Shown piece after piece: positions 1 through 8,519 of a stretch of 64,000 bases of DNA. Every line of letters begins with the position of its first letter. Position 1 is the first letter of the stretch. The notes beneath the pieces were generated by a model, which made no database searches, had not been told where the DNA came from, and saw only the letters and a list, made by a program, of their open reading frames with translations. A program made the position numbers and the translations under genes. Source of the stretch: Sulfitobacter alexandrii (GTDB lineage: Bacteria; Pseudomonadota; Alphaproteobacteria; Rhodobacterales; Rhodobacteraceae); contig NZ_CP018081.1 of the NCBI RefSeq assembly GCF_001886735.1, forward strand, positions 284,875 through 348,874, in the 5' to 3' direction.

Positions 1-1
1 T

Positions 2-541
2 TAGTTCCTCAAGCGACGAAGGCAACTCCTCGCTATCAAATCCCGACGCTTGGTACGCTCGCAAAATCAGGACGGAAGACGCAACCAAAGATGCGACTGC
101 CAAGAAACCGTCTTTAAAGCTTTCAGACTGAAAATCGACAATATCTGCGTACTGAAACCTTCGCCCCAAAGCGTGAAGTGGGCTCTCATCTTTTAAGACC
201 AGCGCGGAAAGCGGCAAGAACTCCCGTTGAGCTGCGGCCTTGAAAGCCACACCAATATCTCGGTTTCGTCCACTTGCCGAAAAGCATGCAATACCGGCAT
301 TCGTAGTCGGGCCGGAAATGATTTCGAGCGGTGTGACAGCTTTGGCGGTTTCGCCTTCCATCAATTCATGCATCTGAGCCGCGAAGCTAGCCACAGAGTA
401 AGATCCTCCAGAGCCAACCATCATCATGGGGCTCTCTCGCCAACCGTCCACGACTCGACAGAGTTCGGAGATATCTGCCTTCATGGCTGACTGATACGCG
501 TTCTCAGCGCTGCGTAGTTCCGCTCGGTATCTCTCAGACAC
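2..541 (-). CDS. SIS-domain (phosphosugar-isomerase-like) protein, 3' end outside window
   Basis: The frame stays open on the minus strand to the left edge, so the C-terminus is missing. The chosen start is a GTG at 541 with AAGGCAGG upstream; an ATG at 484 is the alternative. From about residue 38 the protein reads MMMVGSGGSYSVASF, then ISGPTTNAGIACFSASGRN and later SALVLKDESPLHAL. A glycine/serine-rich loop followed by an 'S-x-S-G-x-x-x-D' type segment is the pattern of SIS domains, which bind phosphosugars or related ligands. No helix-turn-helix (RpiR type) is visible before it. SIS proteins occur in sugar metabolism and in some conflict systems; the missing downstream neighbours prevent a choice. 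Family call moderately sure, function unknown. Confidence 0.55.
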   Translation of the reverse strand, partial: MSERYRAELRSAENAYQSAMKADISELCRVVDGWRESPMMMVGSGGSYSVASFAAQMHELMEGETAKAVTPLEIISGPTTNAGIACFSASGRNRDIGVAFKAAAQREFLPLSALVLKDESPLHALGRRFQYADIVDFQSESFKDGFLAVASLVASSVLILRAYQASGFDSEELPSSLEEL

Positions 542-803
542 TGCAAGCCTGCCTTTTTTCTGTTTTTGCCCCCAGGGCTCCGTTGTGCGATCACCATCGA
601 ACTTTCGGCCGAATGGAAGAGCTCTGCTTGAGGGAGATTGCGGGGTTGAATGAACACCCACAATCCTTGTTTGCGACAGTTTTTTCAACCGTGTATCGCA
701 CTGGATCTTCAGACATTTGCAGGTCAGCTTGTGATGGAGTGACCGACAACCACGGGAGCGAAACCGCCAGTTCTCTGACTAGCACTGAAACACATTTCGG
801 TCA

Positions 804-2717
804 TTACCCTCCCAACAACTCCGCGATGAAATCCTCCTGCCGATCGAGCGCCGCCTCCCATTCCTTCGGCAGCGCCGCTTCCCGCTCGAGCGTCTCGGGC
901 ACAGGTTGCCCGCGCCTGGCATCCATCGTCCTCACGCTCATCGCGCGCGCTTCGCGGCGCTGTGATCGATCCCGCACAGGCGCGCGTTCGACTGGTTTCA
1001 CCAGCTCGTCAGAACTTGCCTCGTCACCACCGTCGCTACCCCAAGGCCCCACACCCTGCACGCTCGGCGGATAGGGGAAGGGCTTGCCCTCCTGTCGTGC
1101 CAACATGTCCTTGAAGAACGGATCGTCGTAATACTTGATCCGGCTTGCCTTGATCGGATGCTGCGGCGAGGCGAGGATGATGACCTCGTCGGGGTCCATC
1201 AGGCGCGCTTCGGTCTCGGAAAGCAGCGGCCGTTCCTCCAGCCGCGCTGATGTTGACGTCGCGCCAAGGAAGCCCTTGTTCCGGCCATACATCCGGGTCA
1301 CGGCCTCGCGGGTCGTGCTGCCTACTGCGGCGGATACCTCCTTCACGGTCCGCTGATCGCGGGGAGTGATATAGAGCTTAAGCCCTGCCCCGTTTTCGAG
1401 ACTTTCGCGGCCCTCGGGCCCGTAGATCCGGTCGAGCGAAGCCAGCGACTGCGCGATCATCGCGACGCGGCCGCCATAGCTTGCCAGCGAATGGATCGCG
1501 CGCTCGAGATAGGGCATGGCCCCCATCTGCTGGAATTCGTCGATCATCATCATGACAGGCCAGGGCTCATCCGGGCCGGGCTCGTTCAGCCGGATCGACG
1601 CGATGAGATCGGCGAACATCAGACGCAGGAGCGGGGCGAGGGTGGCGATGTGATCCTCGGAGACCGCGATGTAGAGCGACTGTGAGGTCTTGCGGAAGGT
1701 CGAGAAATCGAAATCACTCGCCTCTGTGGCCGAGCGCACCGCCGGGTTGTCCCATTGCTTGAGGCCGGCCGTCATCAGCGCCTGAATGTTCGAGGTCAGC
1801 AGGCGCGATGAGGCCGAGGCCGCGTTGGTCCAGAGCTCGCGCAGGATGTCTTCCTCGGCCTCGTCTGCATAGGTCTTGTATTGCGCGTTCTTGTACTCGC
1901 CCCCGGCGACGATCTTGTTCACCTCGCCAAGGTTCGGTGTGCCGCGCTGGATCGCCAGCAGGCAGGCCGCGACAAAGATCGACTTGCCGGCCTCGGAGAA
2001 GGTGTCGAGCGTCTTGTTGTCCTTGTCGAGGAAGAGGTCGGCCAGGATCGAGACCTCGGTGAAGCGCTGCGCGAATGTCGGGGCCTTCGCGATCCGCGCA
2101 AGCGGGTTGTAGCGATGCGTGGCATTGGCCCAGTCGAAGGGGCTGAAGCGATAGACCTCGTCTCCGTTCAACGCCCGGAGCCGTGCAGTCTTCTCGAAGT
2201 TCTCGCCCTTCACGTCGAGCACCACGACCGAGCCCGCGAAGCTCAGAAGGTTCGGGATCACGAAGCCGACGCCCTTACCCGCGCGGGTGGGCGCCACCAT
2301 CATCACATGCGGGATCGTGGTCGAGGATATGAACTCGGCTTTCAAACGCGGCGCGCCAAGCTTGCCGCAGACGAAGCCCTTGCCCGGCGCCTGCAACATG
2401 TCGTTCTTCTTCAACTCCGCCTTTGTCTGCCAATGGGCCGAACCATAGTCGTCTCTCTCCTTTTTCCAGGTCCAGGCCAGCGCCAGGGCGCCAAGCCCGA
2501 TGGCTCCGAAGCCGACGGCGCCAAACCCCACCTTAAAGGCCTCAGGATGTGCCGCGCGTGTTGCGGCGCTGGCCTTCCAGAGCGCCAACATGTCGAAACT
2601 GCCGAAGCCGGTTTTCAGGGCCAGGGTCAGGTAGAAGGCGGCAACGATGGTGCCGATGACAGCGCCGCAGATCACGCCGAAGAGGAGCGCGGCCCAGAGG
2701 GGAAGTGTCTTGGTCAT
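804..2717 (-). CDS. traG: TraG/VirD4-type conjugative coupling protein
   Basis: Type IV coupling proteins are inner-membrane ATPases that hand the relaxase-DNA complex to the type IV secretion channel. Two hydrophobic segments lie at about residues 7-33 and 62-82, followed by the cytoplasmic ATPase. The Walker A is APTRAGKGV at 142-150, and the Walker B/coupling motif is MMMIDEFQQMG. The length of 637 aa is normal. A Met three codons upstream (2726) is possible, but GGGGG lies about 9 nt before the Met at 2717, which suits that start better. It follows the relaxase gene by 14 nt and is probably cotranscribed. No virB/trb channel genes are in the window, so they lie outside or are supplied in trans. 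Confidence 0.93.
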   Translation of the reverse strand: MTKTLPLWAALLFGVICGAVIGTIVAAFYLTLALKTGFGSFDMLALWKASAATRAAHPEAFKVGFGAVGFGAIGLGALALAWTWKKERDDYGSAHWQTKAELKKNDMLQAPGKGFVCGKLGAPRLKAEFISSTTIPHVMMVAPTRAGKGVGFVIPNLLSFAGSVVVLDVKGENFEKTARLRALNGDEVYRFSPFDWANATHRYNPLARIAKAPTFAQRFTEVSILADLFLDKDNKTLDTFSEAGKSIFVAACLLAIQRGTPNLGEVNKIVAGGEYKNAQYKTYADEAEEDILRELWTNAASASSRLLTSNIQALMTAGLKQWDNPAVRSATEASDFDFSTFRKTSQSLYIAVSEDHIATLAPLLRLMFADLIASIRLNEPGPDEPWPVMMMIDEFQQMGAMPYLERAIHSLASYGGRVAMIAQSLASLDRIYGPEGRESLENGAGLKLYITPRDQRTVKEVSAAVGSTTREAVTRMYGRNKGFLGATSTSARLEERPLLSETEARLMDPDEVIILASPQHPIKASRIKYYDDPFFKDMLARQEGKPFPYPPSVQGVGPWGSDGGDEASSDELVKPVERAPVRDRSQRREARAMSVRTMDARRGQPVPETLEREAALPKEWEAALDRQEDFIAELLGG

Positions 2718-2731
2718 AGTGGTCATCCCCC

Positions 2732-4660
2732 TCAGAATTCCATCTCGTCATCGAGACCGCGGTCCCGACCGAGATCGCGCCCCATTTCCTGCGCCTCTTG
2801 CTGGCCGCGCATCCGCGCGACCTCGGTCGCCTTGTCCTGCTGCAACACGGCAGCGCGGTCGGTAAAGACCTGGTCGCCGGTCTCCTCGAAGGTCATTTCG
2901 AGGAACTCCTGCGTGACCGTGATCTGATCGAGCTTGCTCGGCAGGGCCGCATCCAGCACCTCGTAGTTGCCGCGGCGCAGCTCGGCCAAACCTTCTTCGC
3001 CCAACTCCTTGAAGAGCTCGGATTGCAGGGTTCGCTCGATGGTCTCCTCCTGTGCCTCGGTGAGCTTGCCGTCCCGCAGCATGTCGGCGAGGTCCTGCAG
3101 GTAGGGATTGGGCGTCCGGTCGTCTTCGTCGATGAGGGGCAATGTCGCCTCCTCCTCGTCCGCGAGGGTTCGCCCGATCTCGACGCCCAGTTCCTTCGCC
3201 CGCTCCATCAGCGCGTCCATCACCCCGTCGACCTTCTCGAGCGCGGCATCTAGCTGGTCGTCACTCGCGGTCTCAACGCTGAGACCGTCTTTAGCCAGCA
3301 CCGCGTTCATGTCCCGCTCGACCCAGTCCTGCGCCATACCGTAGTTGCGCGTGCCGCCCGCCGCGATCCGGGCCACCAGCTCCTCGCTGTCCATGCCCGC
3401 CTCCTCGGCGCGCTCGAGCACATCGCGCAGCCCCTCATCCTTGCCGGACCGCAGCGCGTCGATCAGCACATCGCTGCCCGCCCCCGGCGGATAGGGTTCT
3501 TCGAGATGCTTGCCAAACCGCGCGCGCAACTCCGGGTCCGGCACCATCTGCGAGAGGTCCGCGATGATCGGCGCGGCCTTGGCTTCAAAAGCGGCGCGCT
3601 CGGCCGGGTCCAGTTCCTCGGCCTTAAGCCTCAGCGCCTCGATGGTGCGCTCGGAATAGTCGATCGCGTCACCGACGGTCTTGATGTCCTTCATGTCTAT
3701 CTCTCCTTCGGTGAAGTTCCACGGCGTGCCGGAGCCAAGCCCGTCCGCCATGCCGCGTACGGCGCGCGCCATGTGGCGCTGGTCCATCCGGTCCAGCAGG
3801 TCGGCGAGGTTCTTGTAGTCCTTGGCGAAGCCCACCACCTGCGCCTGCGCGATGGCGGATTCCTGGGCCGTCATGACGATCTCGCGCGGCAGGCGGGCCT
3901 CTTCCTTGGCACGGTAGATCTCCTCGATCCCGGCAGGCTTCTCGAAGATGCCGCGCTCGAGCCGGGTGGTGGCGTCGAGCATCACGCCGTAGCGTTCCGC
4001 GATTTCAGCCTGCTTCTCGCGCATGAGCTGCGGCGACATCACGCCCTCGGCCCAGCACGAGAACCAGGTGCCCTTCTCGACGCCGCGATTGTTCAGGATG
4101 ACGTGGGCGTGCTTGTGCGCCCGGTCATCATGAACCGCGAGGACATAGTCCCACTGGTCGCCGTATTCGCCGCTCTCGAAAAAATGCTCCGTCCAGTCCA
4201 TGGCGATGTCGCGCACCTGATCGACGGTTACGTCGGTCGGGAAGGACAGCAGCATGTGCGAGGTGAAGCCGAGCTTGGTCGAGCCGCGCCAGGTCCCGGC
4301 CCAATCCTCGATGATGTCTTCTTTCTGCTCCTCAGAAAGCACCGCCGCATCGGTCAGCGCGTTGGTCATCGTCGAGTAAGTGTAGACCGCCTTGTCGTTG
4401 ATGTAGGAGATTTGCGCCTCAAGCGAAGCACGCGTTTTGCAGCCCCCTGCCCGGATCCGCTTGAAGACCGCCGCGCGGCTCTGGCCCGACGCAGCCTTCA
4501 GCGCGTTGCGCGCCGACATGGATCCGACGCGCGCGAAACTGCGCCCCTGCCGACGCCCCGCCAGACGCGCGTCGATCTGCGCCGCGGCCTGACCCCGGAT
4601 GCGCTCATCCTCCCAAAGCCGCCCCATGACCGAGGCATAGAGGGCGAGGGGATCAGCCAT
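2732..4660 (-). CDS. VirD2/TraI-type relaxase (mobilization nuclease)
   Basis: Conjugative relaxase expected to nick oriT and stay bound to the 5' end. The metal-binding histidine motif is clear at residues 177-190: H177, D179, H182, H184, H186 and N190 in HDDRAHKHAHVILNN. A tyrosine suitable for DNA attachment lies in EAQISYIND (Y86), and a serine-containing motif II may be LGFTSHMLLSF. The remaining roughly 400 residues are acidic and helical with no domain I can name. It overlaps the upstream accessory gene by 8 bp. A nic motif of the RK2/Ti type about 50 bp upstream of that gene supports a MOBP-like relaxase. Long open frames on the opposite strand are high-GC shadows. Confidence 0.9.
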   Translation of the reverse strand: MADPLALYASVMGRLWEDERIRGQAAAQIDARLAGRRQGRSFARVGSMSARNALKAASGQSRAAVFKRIRAGGCKTRASLEAQISYINDKAVYTYSTMTNALTDAAVLSEEQKEDIIEDWAGTWRGSTKLGFTSHMLLSFPTDVTVDQVRDIAMDWTEHFFESGEYGDQWDYVLAVHDDRAHKHAHVILNNRGVEKGTWFSCWAEGVMSPQLMREKQAEIAERYGVMLDATTRLERGIFEKPAGIEEIYRAKEEARLPREIVMTAQESAIAQAQVVGFAKDYKNLADLLDRMDQRHMARAVRGMADGLGSGTPWNFTEGEIDMKDIKTVGDAIDYSERTIEALRLKAEELDPAERAAFEAKAAPIIADLSQMVPDPELRARFGKHLEEPYPPGAGSDVLIDALRSGKDEGLRDVLERAEEAGMDSEELVARIAAGGTRNYGMAQDWVERDMNAVLAKDGLSVETASDDQLDAALEKVDGVMDALMERAKELGVEIGRTLADEEEATLPLIDEDDRTPNPYLQDLADMLRDGKLTEAQEETIERTLQSELFKELGEEGLAELRRGNYEVLDAALPSKLDQITVTQEFLEMTFEETGDQVFTDRAAVLQQDKATEVARMRGQQEAQEMGRDLGRDRGLDDEMEF

Positions 4661-5375
4661 TTCGAGAGTTCCGGTTCTTCAGAAAATCATCGGCTATCGC
4701 CGTTCGCGTTCGCGGCTTGCCGAGAGGCAGCGAAGGGCGATGCAATTCTGAACCGGAACTCTCACGCACCAGCCTCAGACCGCTCCCGATCGCGCGCGGG
4801 TCATCCTCCAGAACCGCGCTCTCCGTCCCCTGCCCTTCTTCCTTTTGCGGCCACTCCTGATGACGCAACGCCTGCGCCGCATCTTTCATCCGGCCCATCT
4901 CACGGCTCATCGACTGCGCCAGATCAACGAGTTCGATCAGCACCGCGCGGTCCGCCTCTGAGACCTCCAGTCGGCCGCGATGCACCGCCTTGGCGAGGAC
5001 CAGACCGGCGTCGCTTACATCCTTCGCCTGCCGCCACGCGGCGCAGAATTCCGCGACCAGATCACGGGGTACATCGAGGAAACCGCAGCGTCCGCGCAGC
5101 ACCGCATTGAGCGCCTGCGAACGATTGGCAAAGCCCCGCGCGCGCCACTCCGCATCAAACGCTGCAAGCTCGGACTGGCTCGCCCGAAAGGCCACTGTCT
5201 CGCTCGGATCGCGCACCGCGATGCCCTCGCCCGCCTCCTCGTTCGCGAGCCGGTTCACATGACGCGGAGAGATGCCGAACGCCGCCGCCAGGTCCTTCGC
5301 GGTCTCGCCCGCCGCGAAGCGCCGCGCCACTTCGATGCGCTCTTCAAGCTTCAGGTTTCTCGCTGGCCTCGGCAC
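4653..5375 (-). CDS. MobC/VirD1-like relaxosome accessory DNA-binding protein
   Basis: 240 aa with two DNA-binding-like parts. Residues 8-45 look like a resolvase-type helix-turn-helix (EERIEVARRFAAGETAKDL...FGISPRHVNRL). Residues 60-95 look like a ribbon-helix-helix/MobC segment (VAFRASQSELAAFDAEW, then a FANRSQALNAVLRG helix). Such proteins bind oriT beside the nic site and help the relaxase. The start is GTG at 5375 with GAGG about 10 nt upstream. It is the first gene of the mob operon, reads directly away from the putative oriT and overlaps the relaxase start. The function follows from position and fold, not from a recognised named family. Confidence 0.7.
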   Translation of the reverse strand: MPRPARNLKLEERIEVARRFAAGETAKDLAAAFGISPRHVNRLANEEAGEGIAVRDPSETVAFRASQSELAAFDAEWRARGFANRSQALNAVLRGRCGFLDVPRDLVAEFCAAWRQAKDVSDAGLVLAKAVHRGRLEVSEADRAVLIELVDLAQSMSREMGRMKDAAQALRHQEWPQKEEGQGTESAVLEDDPRAIGSGLRLVRESSGSELHRPSLPLGKPRTRTAIADDFLKNRNSRNG

Positions 5376-5394
5376 GGGTCAGACCCCTCGGACA

Positions 5395-5430
5395 AAATGT
5401 GCAAACATTGGCCATATCCTGCCAACGTCT
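5395..5430 (+). other. oriT: Probable origin of transfer (oriT) nic region
   Basis: The + strand reads ATATCCTG followed by CC at 5414-5423. This matches the RK2/Ti consensus nic sequence YATCCTG^Y, giving a predicted nick between 5421 and 5422. A short inverted repeat, AATGT-GCAA-ACATT (5396-5409), lies directly 5' of it, where accessory-protein binding repeats sit in known oriTs. A second small repeat, TTGG/CCAA, brackets the nic. It is 20-50 bp upstream of the relaxosome gene start, the expected position. The motif is seen directly; its function is inferred. Confidence 0.75.
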
Positions 5431-5746
5431 TCCTTCTCTCTTTTGCTTATACTTCAATACATCACATTGCGCAATATTACGTTTTGCATGATGTGTTTTT
5501 TTGCTTGCGATGAGGTGCACTCAAGACCGCTGGGCAGCGCGACATGGAGCGGTGCCGTCCTCATCGATGCGCGACAATCTGGTCGAATAAATCTGCTGAA
5601 ACTTGCGCTGGAGCAGCACGCGATGTCAGGCAAACCGAGCGCCCGAGCCGGTCACGGATCGGGCGCCAGAAACACGAAAACGGCCCGCGCGGGATGGCGC
5701 GTGTCACGCCCGTTTGGGGCGTCACAATGTTGGTAAGGATCAGTGT

Positions 5747-5784
5747 CAGACCCCTGCGGATCCGAAGACCCGCAGGGGTGTCTG
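5747..5784 (-). terminator. Strong hairpin downstream of small ORF, possible terminator
   Basis: CCCCTGCGG (5751-5759) pairs perfectly with CCGCAGGGG (5770-5778) around a 10-nt loop, and the stem is extended by CAGAC/GTCTG with one bulge. It lies just past the stop of the minus-strand ORF ending at 5787. There is no clear U-run, so it could instead be a processing structure or part of the oriT region. Confidence 0.45.
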
Positions 5785-5786
5785 GG

Positions 5787-5963
5787 TCAGTGACCCAGTC
5801 CCTGACTGCGCAGATCGTCGTAGCGGCTGCGGGCGATCAGAGCCTCGGTCTCGAGGCTGTCGAGTGTCTCCGGATGGGCGTCTTCATCAAAGGCGGCGAG
5901 GTAGGCATCGAAAGCCATGTCGGCTTGCAGTTCGGCGAGGTCGATGGATTGTTCGAGTGTCAT
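5787..5963 (-). CDS. Small acidic plasmid protein, unknown function
   Basis: 58 aa beginning MTLEQSIDLAELQADMAFDA. I chose the ATG at 5963 because GGAAAGGA lies about 7 nt upstream; the open frame continues further upstream but without coding character. The protein is acidic and helical with no membrane segment or known motif. It stands alone between oriT and the DUF736 gene. Small acidic proteins of this sort are common among accessory genes of such plasmids; I cannot name a function. Confidence 0.55.
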   Translation of the reverse strand: MTLEQSIDLAELQADMAFDAYLAAFDEDAHPETLDSLETEALIARSRYDDLRSQGLGH

Positions 5964-6561
5964 GGTGTGATCCTTTCCGTTGATCGTCGTTGGACGGATC
6001 GTGGAAAAGACCGGGGGCATGAGAGCGGGCTGCACCCGGCACGGGGCGGAATGAAATGGAGCACGCTGGGGGCAGGTTTGTTGTGAGCGATGCCCCGCAG
6101 CGCTCAAGGCGCCAGCCGTCCAGAAACCTGCCCCCGGCGTTGCCGGCCGCTCGACCCCGGGCTAGCGATCTCTAAGGCCAACAGGTCGACGGAAAGGCGC
6201 GCGGCGGTGACTCTGGCGTGAGACGTTGCCCCGGGATGCATGACGTTGATTTGCGACTTCCACCCTCGCGGCACAGGGTGAGTTCGGCGCCCCTGGTAGC
6301 TTCGCCAAGACGACCTAGGCGCGGGTTGTTCGACCGACGGAAGAGGTGCGCTTGGCTCGCTCAGTTGGCTCCCAGTTCTCCCTGCGGTCATTCGGTTCCG
6401 CCTCCATCGCGCGTGATCCACGCTGTCACTGAACTGAAAGATCGAAGCCGCGCCCGCGACCTATCCGGTCTGACGACCCGCCTCTGCGTCCGCTTCCGAA
6501 ATATGCCGCGTTCTTCGGACACCGATAGTGCACCGGTCGAGGGCAAATTCCCCCGGAACGA
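5964..6561. other. Roughly 600 bp without a recognisable gene
   Basis: Open frames here have poor coding character and resemble no family I know. The stretch lies between the small ORF start and the terminator of the DUF736 gene. Nothing else is seen beyond local GC-rich inverted repeats. Confidence 0.5.
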
Positions 6562-6591
6562 GAAAAAGCCAGACCGCCGGAGCGGTCTGGC
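6562..6591 (-). terminator. Rho-independent terminator of DUF736 copy 1
   Basis: Perfect 10-bp stem GCCAGACCGC (6568-6577) / GCGGTCTGGC (6582-6591) with a CGGA loop. Read on the minus strand it is followed by a run of five T (6563-6567) and sits 8 nt after the DUF736 stop. Confidence 0.85.
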
Positions 6592-6598
6592 CTTTGGC

Positions 6599-6937
6599 TT
6601 AGGCGGCGTCTTTTGGGCCCCAGGGGATCACGGCCTGCAGGGACAGATCGTCCTGGTTCGCGGCCTTGCCGAGGTTGGCGTTGAAGCCGTGGTCGCGGAT
6701 GGTCAGCGTGTAGTAGTCGGCGCCGGTCTCCTTGTTCTGCTTCTTCCAGATGCCGCCGCACTCGACAAGCTTGCCGCGCGGGGAGCGTCCGAGGACACGG
6801 TGCGTGGGGGCCATCGGGTTCGCGCTTGCGACGGGTTCGACCGTGATGTCGAGGTCGAAGGTCAGGGTCGAGATGGAGCCGACGCCCTTGGCGGTTTCGA
6901 TGTCGGCGCTGGTGAATTTGATGCAGTTCGTGGTCAT
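6599..6937 (-). CDS. DUF736 family plasmid protein, copy 1
   Basis: 112 aa beginning MTTNCIKFTSADIETAKGV and ending VIPWGPKDAA. The features GSISTLTFDLDI, RVLGRSPRGKLVECGGIWKK and YYTLTIRDHGFNANLG are those of DUF736, a small protein widespread on rhizobial and rhodobacterial plasmids. Its role is unknown; the fold is thought to be single-strand-binding-like, which I cannot show here. The start is the ATG at 6937, preceded by AAGGAGAAGAGCA. It differs from the second copy (24822-25160) by one residue (SANPM versus STNPM). It is the only gene of its unit, with its own terminator. Confidence 0.88.
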   Translation of the reverse strand: MTTNCIKFTSADIETAKGVGSISTLTFDLDITVEPVASANPMAPTHRVLGRSPRGKLVECGGIWKKQNKETGADYYTLTIRDHGFNANLGKAANQDDLSLQAVIPWGPKDAA

Positions 6938-7050
6938 TGCTCTTCTCCTTGTTTGCGTTGCAATGATGGTCACCTTGCAGCTGGCCAAGGCCCGGTCACA
7001 CCGAAGGCGAAGCGTAGCGGAGAGGGGCAGGCGCCGGTCTATTTGCTCCG

Positions 7051-7080
7051 CGCGGAATGGCCCGCAGGGACAGGGGAAAA
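7051..7080 (-). promoter_or_regulatory. Repeated dyad element, copy 1 (degenerate)
   Basis: GCGGAATGGCCCGCAGGGAC followed by AGGGGAA. It matches elements at 25271-25304 and 27251-27284, but its dyad is imperfect here (TGGCCC/GGGACA). It lies about 115-145 bp upstream of the DUF736 start, the same relative place as in the other copies. Confidence 0.5.
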
Positions 7081-7190
7081 AGATCGGCGACAACCTTTGT
7101 GGACGGGTCGACAGCTGCGACCAGCATGTCATGCAACTCAGACACCAGGAGAAGTGCGGTGGCCGCGAAGAAAGGAGGGTGAACAACCGA

Positions 7191-7838
7191 ATGAGAGAAA
7201 TGCCTGTGGTGGCGATATTTCTGTCCTCTCGCACCGAGCCGCATCCCGGCCAGTCAGAGCTTTGCTGACCCTGCCTCACGTGCCGCGACGGCTGGTTTCC
7301 GTGGCAACCCGATCTGTGTTGTCTGGAAGAGCTGCAGGGAGATCGTCGAAGCCTCGACACCGTTCCGCCCCCCCCGGATTTCGAACGGTCCCTCCACGGC
7401 ACCCCGTAACGTGCGATCCGCGCAGCACGACCATCACCGGCCTGATGCCAGCTGCGGTCAAGGCAATCCGGCGGTCGTAGAACGCCGTTTGCGACCTATG
7501 ATGACGGGGCGGCACGGCACGTCCGGCAAAGCAAGGAGCAACACCGGCCGAGACGCGAGATACGAGATCGATGTTGTCACGCGCCCGCCCAAGCGACCGT
7601 AACCGGAACGGCCGAGATGAAGCGTTGCCACGACCATGCGACGGCTGGCCGGGCTGGCTCCGGAGGAGACTGCACCGCCAGCAGCACGTCGCAGCGAGAG
7701 GCGGCGTTTCAGCTCGGGGCGGGCGGCTGCGTGCAGCCGACCGAGTAGGGCGCGGTCCTGACCAAAGGGCAGGAGGGGCCAATGTTCCCCTTGAATGCTT
7801 CAACTTAAGAATCAAAAGTTACTTCAACGGCAGGGCCA
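7191..7838. other. About 650 bp without a recognisable gene, left flank of the retron-like module
   Basis: Open frames on both strands are rich in R, S and P with no recognisable domain, as expected for non-coding high-GC DNA. It lies between the end of the 623-bp repeat and the pRiA4b ORF-3 gene, and may contain the promoter of that gene or degenerate DNA. Confidence 0.5.
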
Positions 7839-8441
7839 TTGAGACAGGCGGAACACATTTTGATTGAGCTGAAAATCGAACTTGTTGGCATCAAACCACC
7901 CATCTGGCGCCGGATCCTCGTGCCGAATGACATCAGCTTGGACATCCTGCATTCCGTTCTCCAGGGCGCTATGCCTTGGCAAGACTATCATTTGCATGAA
8001 TTCGAGATTGGCGAAGACAGGTTCGAGGCCCGCGACGAAAGTGACGACAGCTGGGACCCAAACGATGGCCGGAAGGACGAAAAGAGCTTTACTCTTGGCG
8101 AGCTGGTCAAGAAAGGCAATCAGTTCATATACACTTATGATTTCGGCGATGGTTGGCGGCACCTCGTCACTGTCGAGAAGGTTGGCAAACCAACCGGAAG
8201 GCCAGATCAGGACTTTCCTGCCTGTGTGGCCGGAGAGCGCGCATGTCCGCCAGAGGATAGTGGCGGGCCCTATTCCTACGAAGAATTTCTCGACGCGCTG
8301 ACCGACAAACACCACCCGGAGCATCGCGCTACAAAGCAATGGGCCGGCGCGTTCGAACCGGAAGTGTTTAGCGTGCAGCAAGCCAATGCTGCCGTCGGTG
8401 CGATGTTTGTTTGGGCGAAAGAGCGCAGCCGTCTAAAGTGA
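7839..8441 (+). CDS. Plasmid pRiA4b ORF-3-like family protein
   Basis: 200 aa. The core ILIELKIELVGIKPPIWRRI, followed by MPWQDYHLHEFEIGEDRF, then FIYTYDFGDGWRHLVTVEKV and an acidic ACPPEDSGGPYSYEEFL, is the signature of the pRiA4b ORF-3 family. The molecular role is unknown; members are common on plasmids and beside mobile elements. The start is uncertain: an in-frame stop at 7806 leaves TTG at 7839 or TTG at 7860, and neither has a strong ribosome site. The gene lies 78 bp before the PRTase gene on the same strand and may share its transcript. Confidence 0.8.
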   Translation: MRQAEHILIELKIELVGIKPPIWRRILVPNDISLDILHSVLQGAMPWQDYHLHEFEIGEDRFEARDESDDSWDPNDGRKDEKSFTLGELVKKGNQFIYTYDFGDGWRHLVTVEKVGKPTGRPDQDFPACVAGERACPPEDSGGPYSYEEFLDALTDKHHPEHRATKQWAGAFEPEVFSVQQANAAVGAMFVWAKERSRLK

Positions 8442-8519
8442 AACCTGAAGCTGGTTTGGCGCATGATCCATATGGCGAACCTCGCAACCATTTTGAAGAA
8501 CTGAGATCGAGGTACCGAC

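Larger units (their letters stand above)
6568..7190. repeat. Direct repeat, copy 1 (623 bp, carries DUF736)
   Basis: Nearly identical to 24791-25413, same orientation and same length, with scattered substitutions and no indel that I could find. It covers the terminator hairpin, the whole DUF736 gene and about 250 bp upstream. Similarity stops soon after the shared segment near GAACAACCGA (here) / GAACAGCCGA (other copy). Confidence 0.9.

Noticed and set aside
3506..5110. A 534-codon open frame on the plus strand opposite the relaxase and its accessory gene
   Set aside because: It is antisense to well-supported genes, its translation is low-complexity (R, G, V, L rich) and resembles no family; such frames are normal in high-GC DNA.
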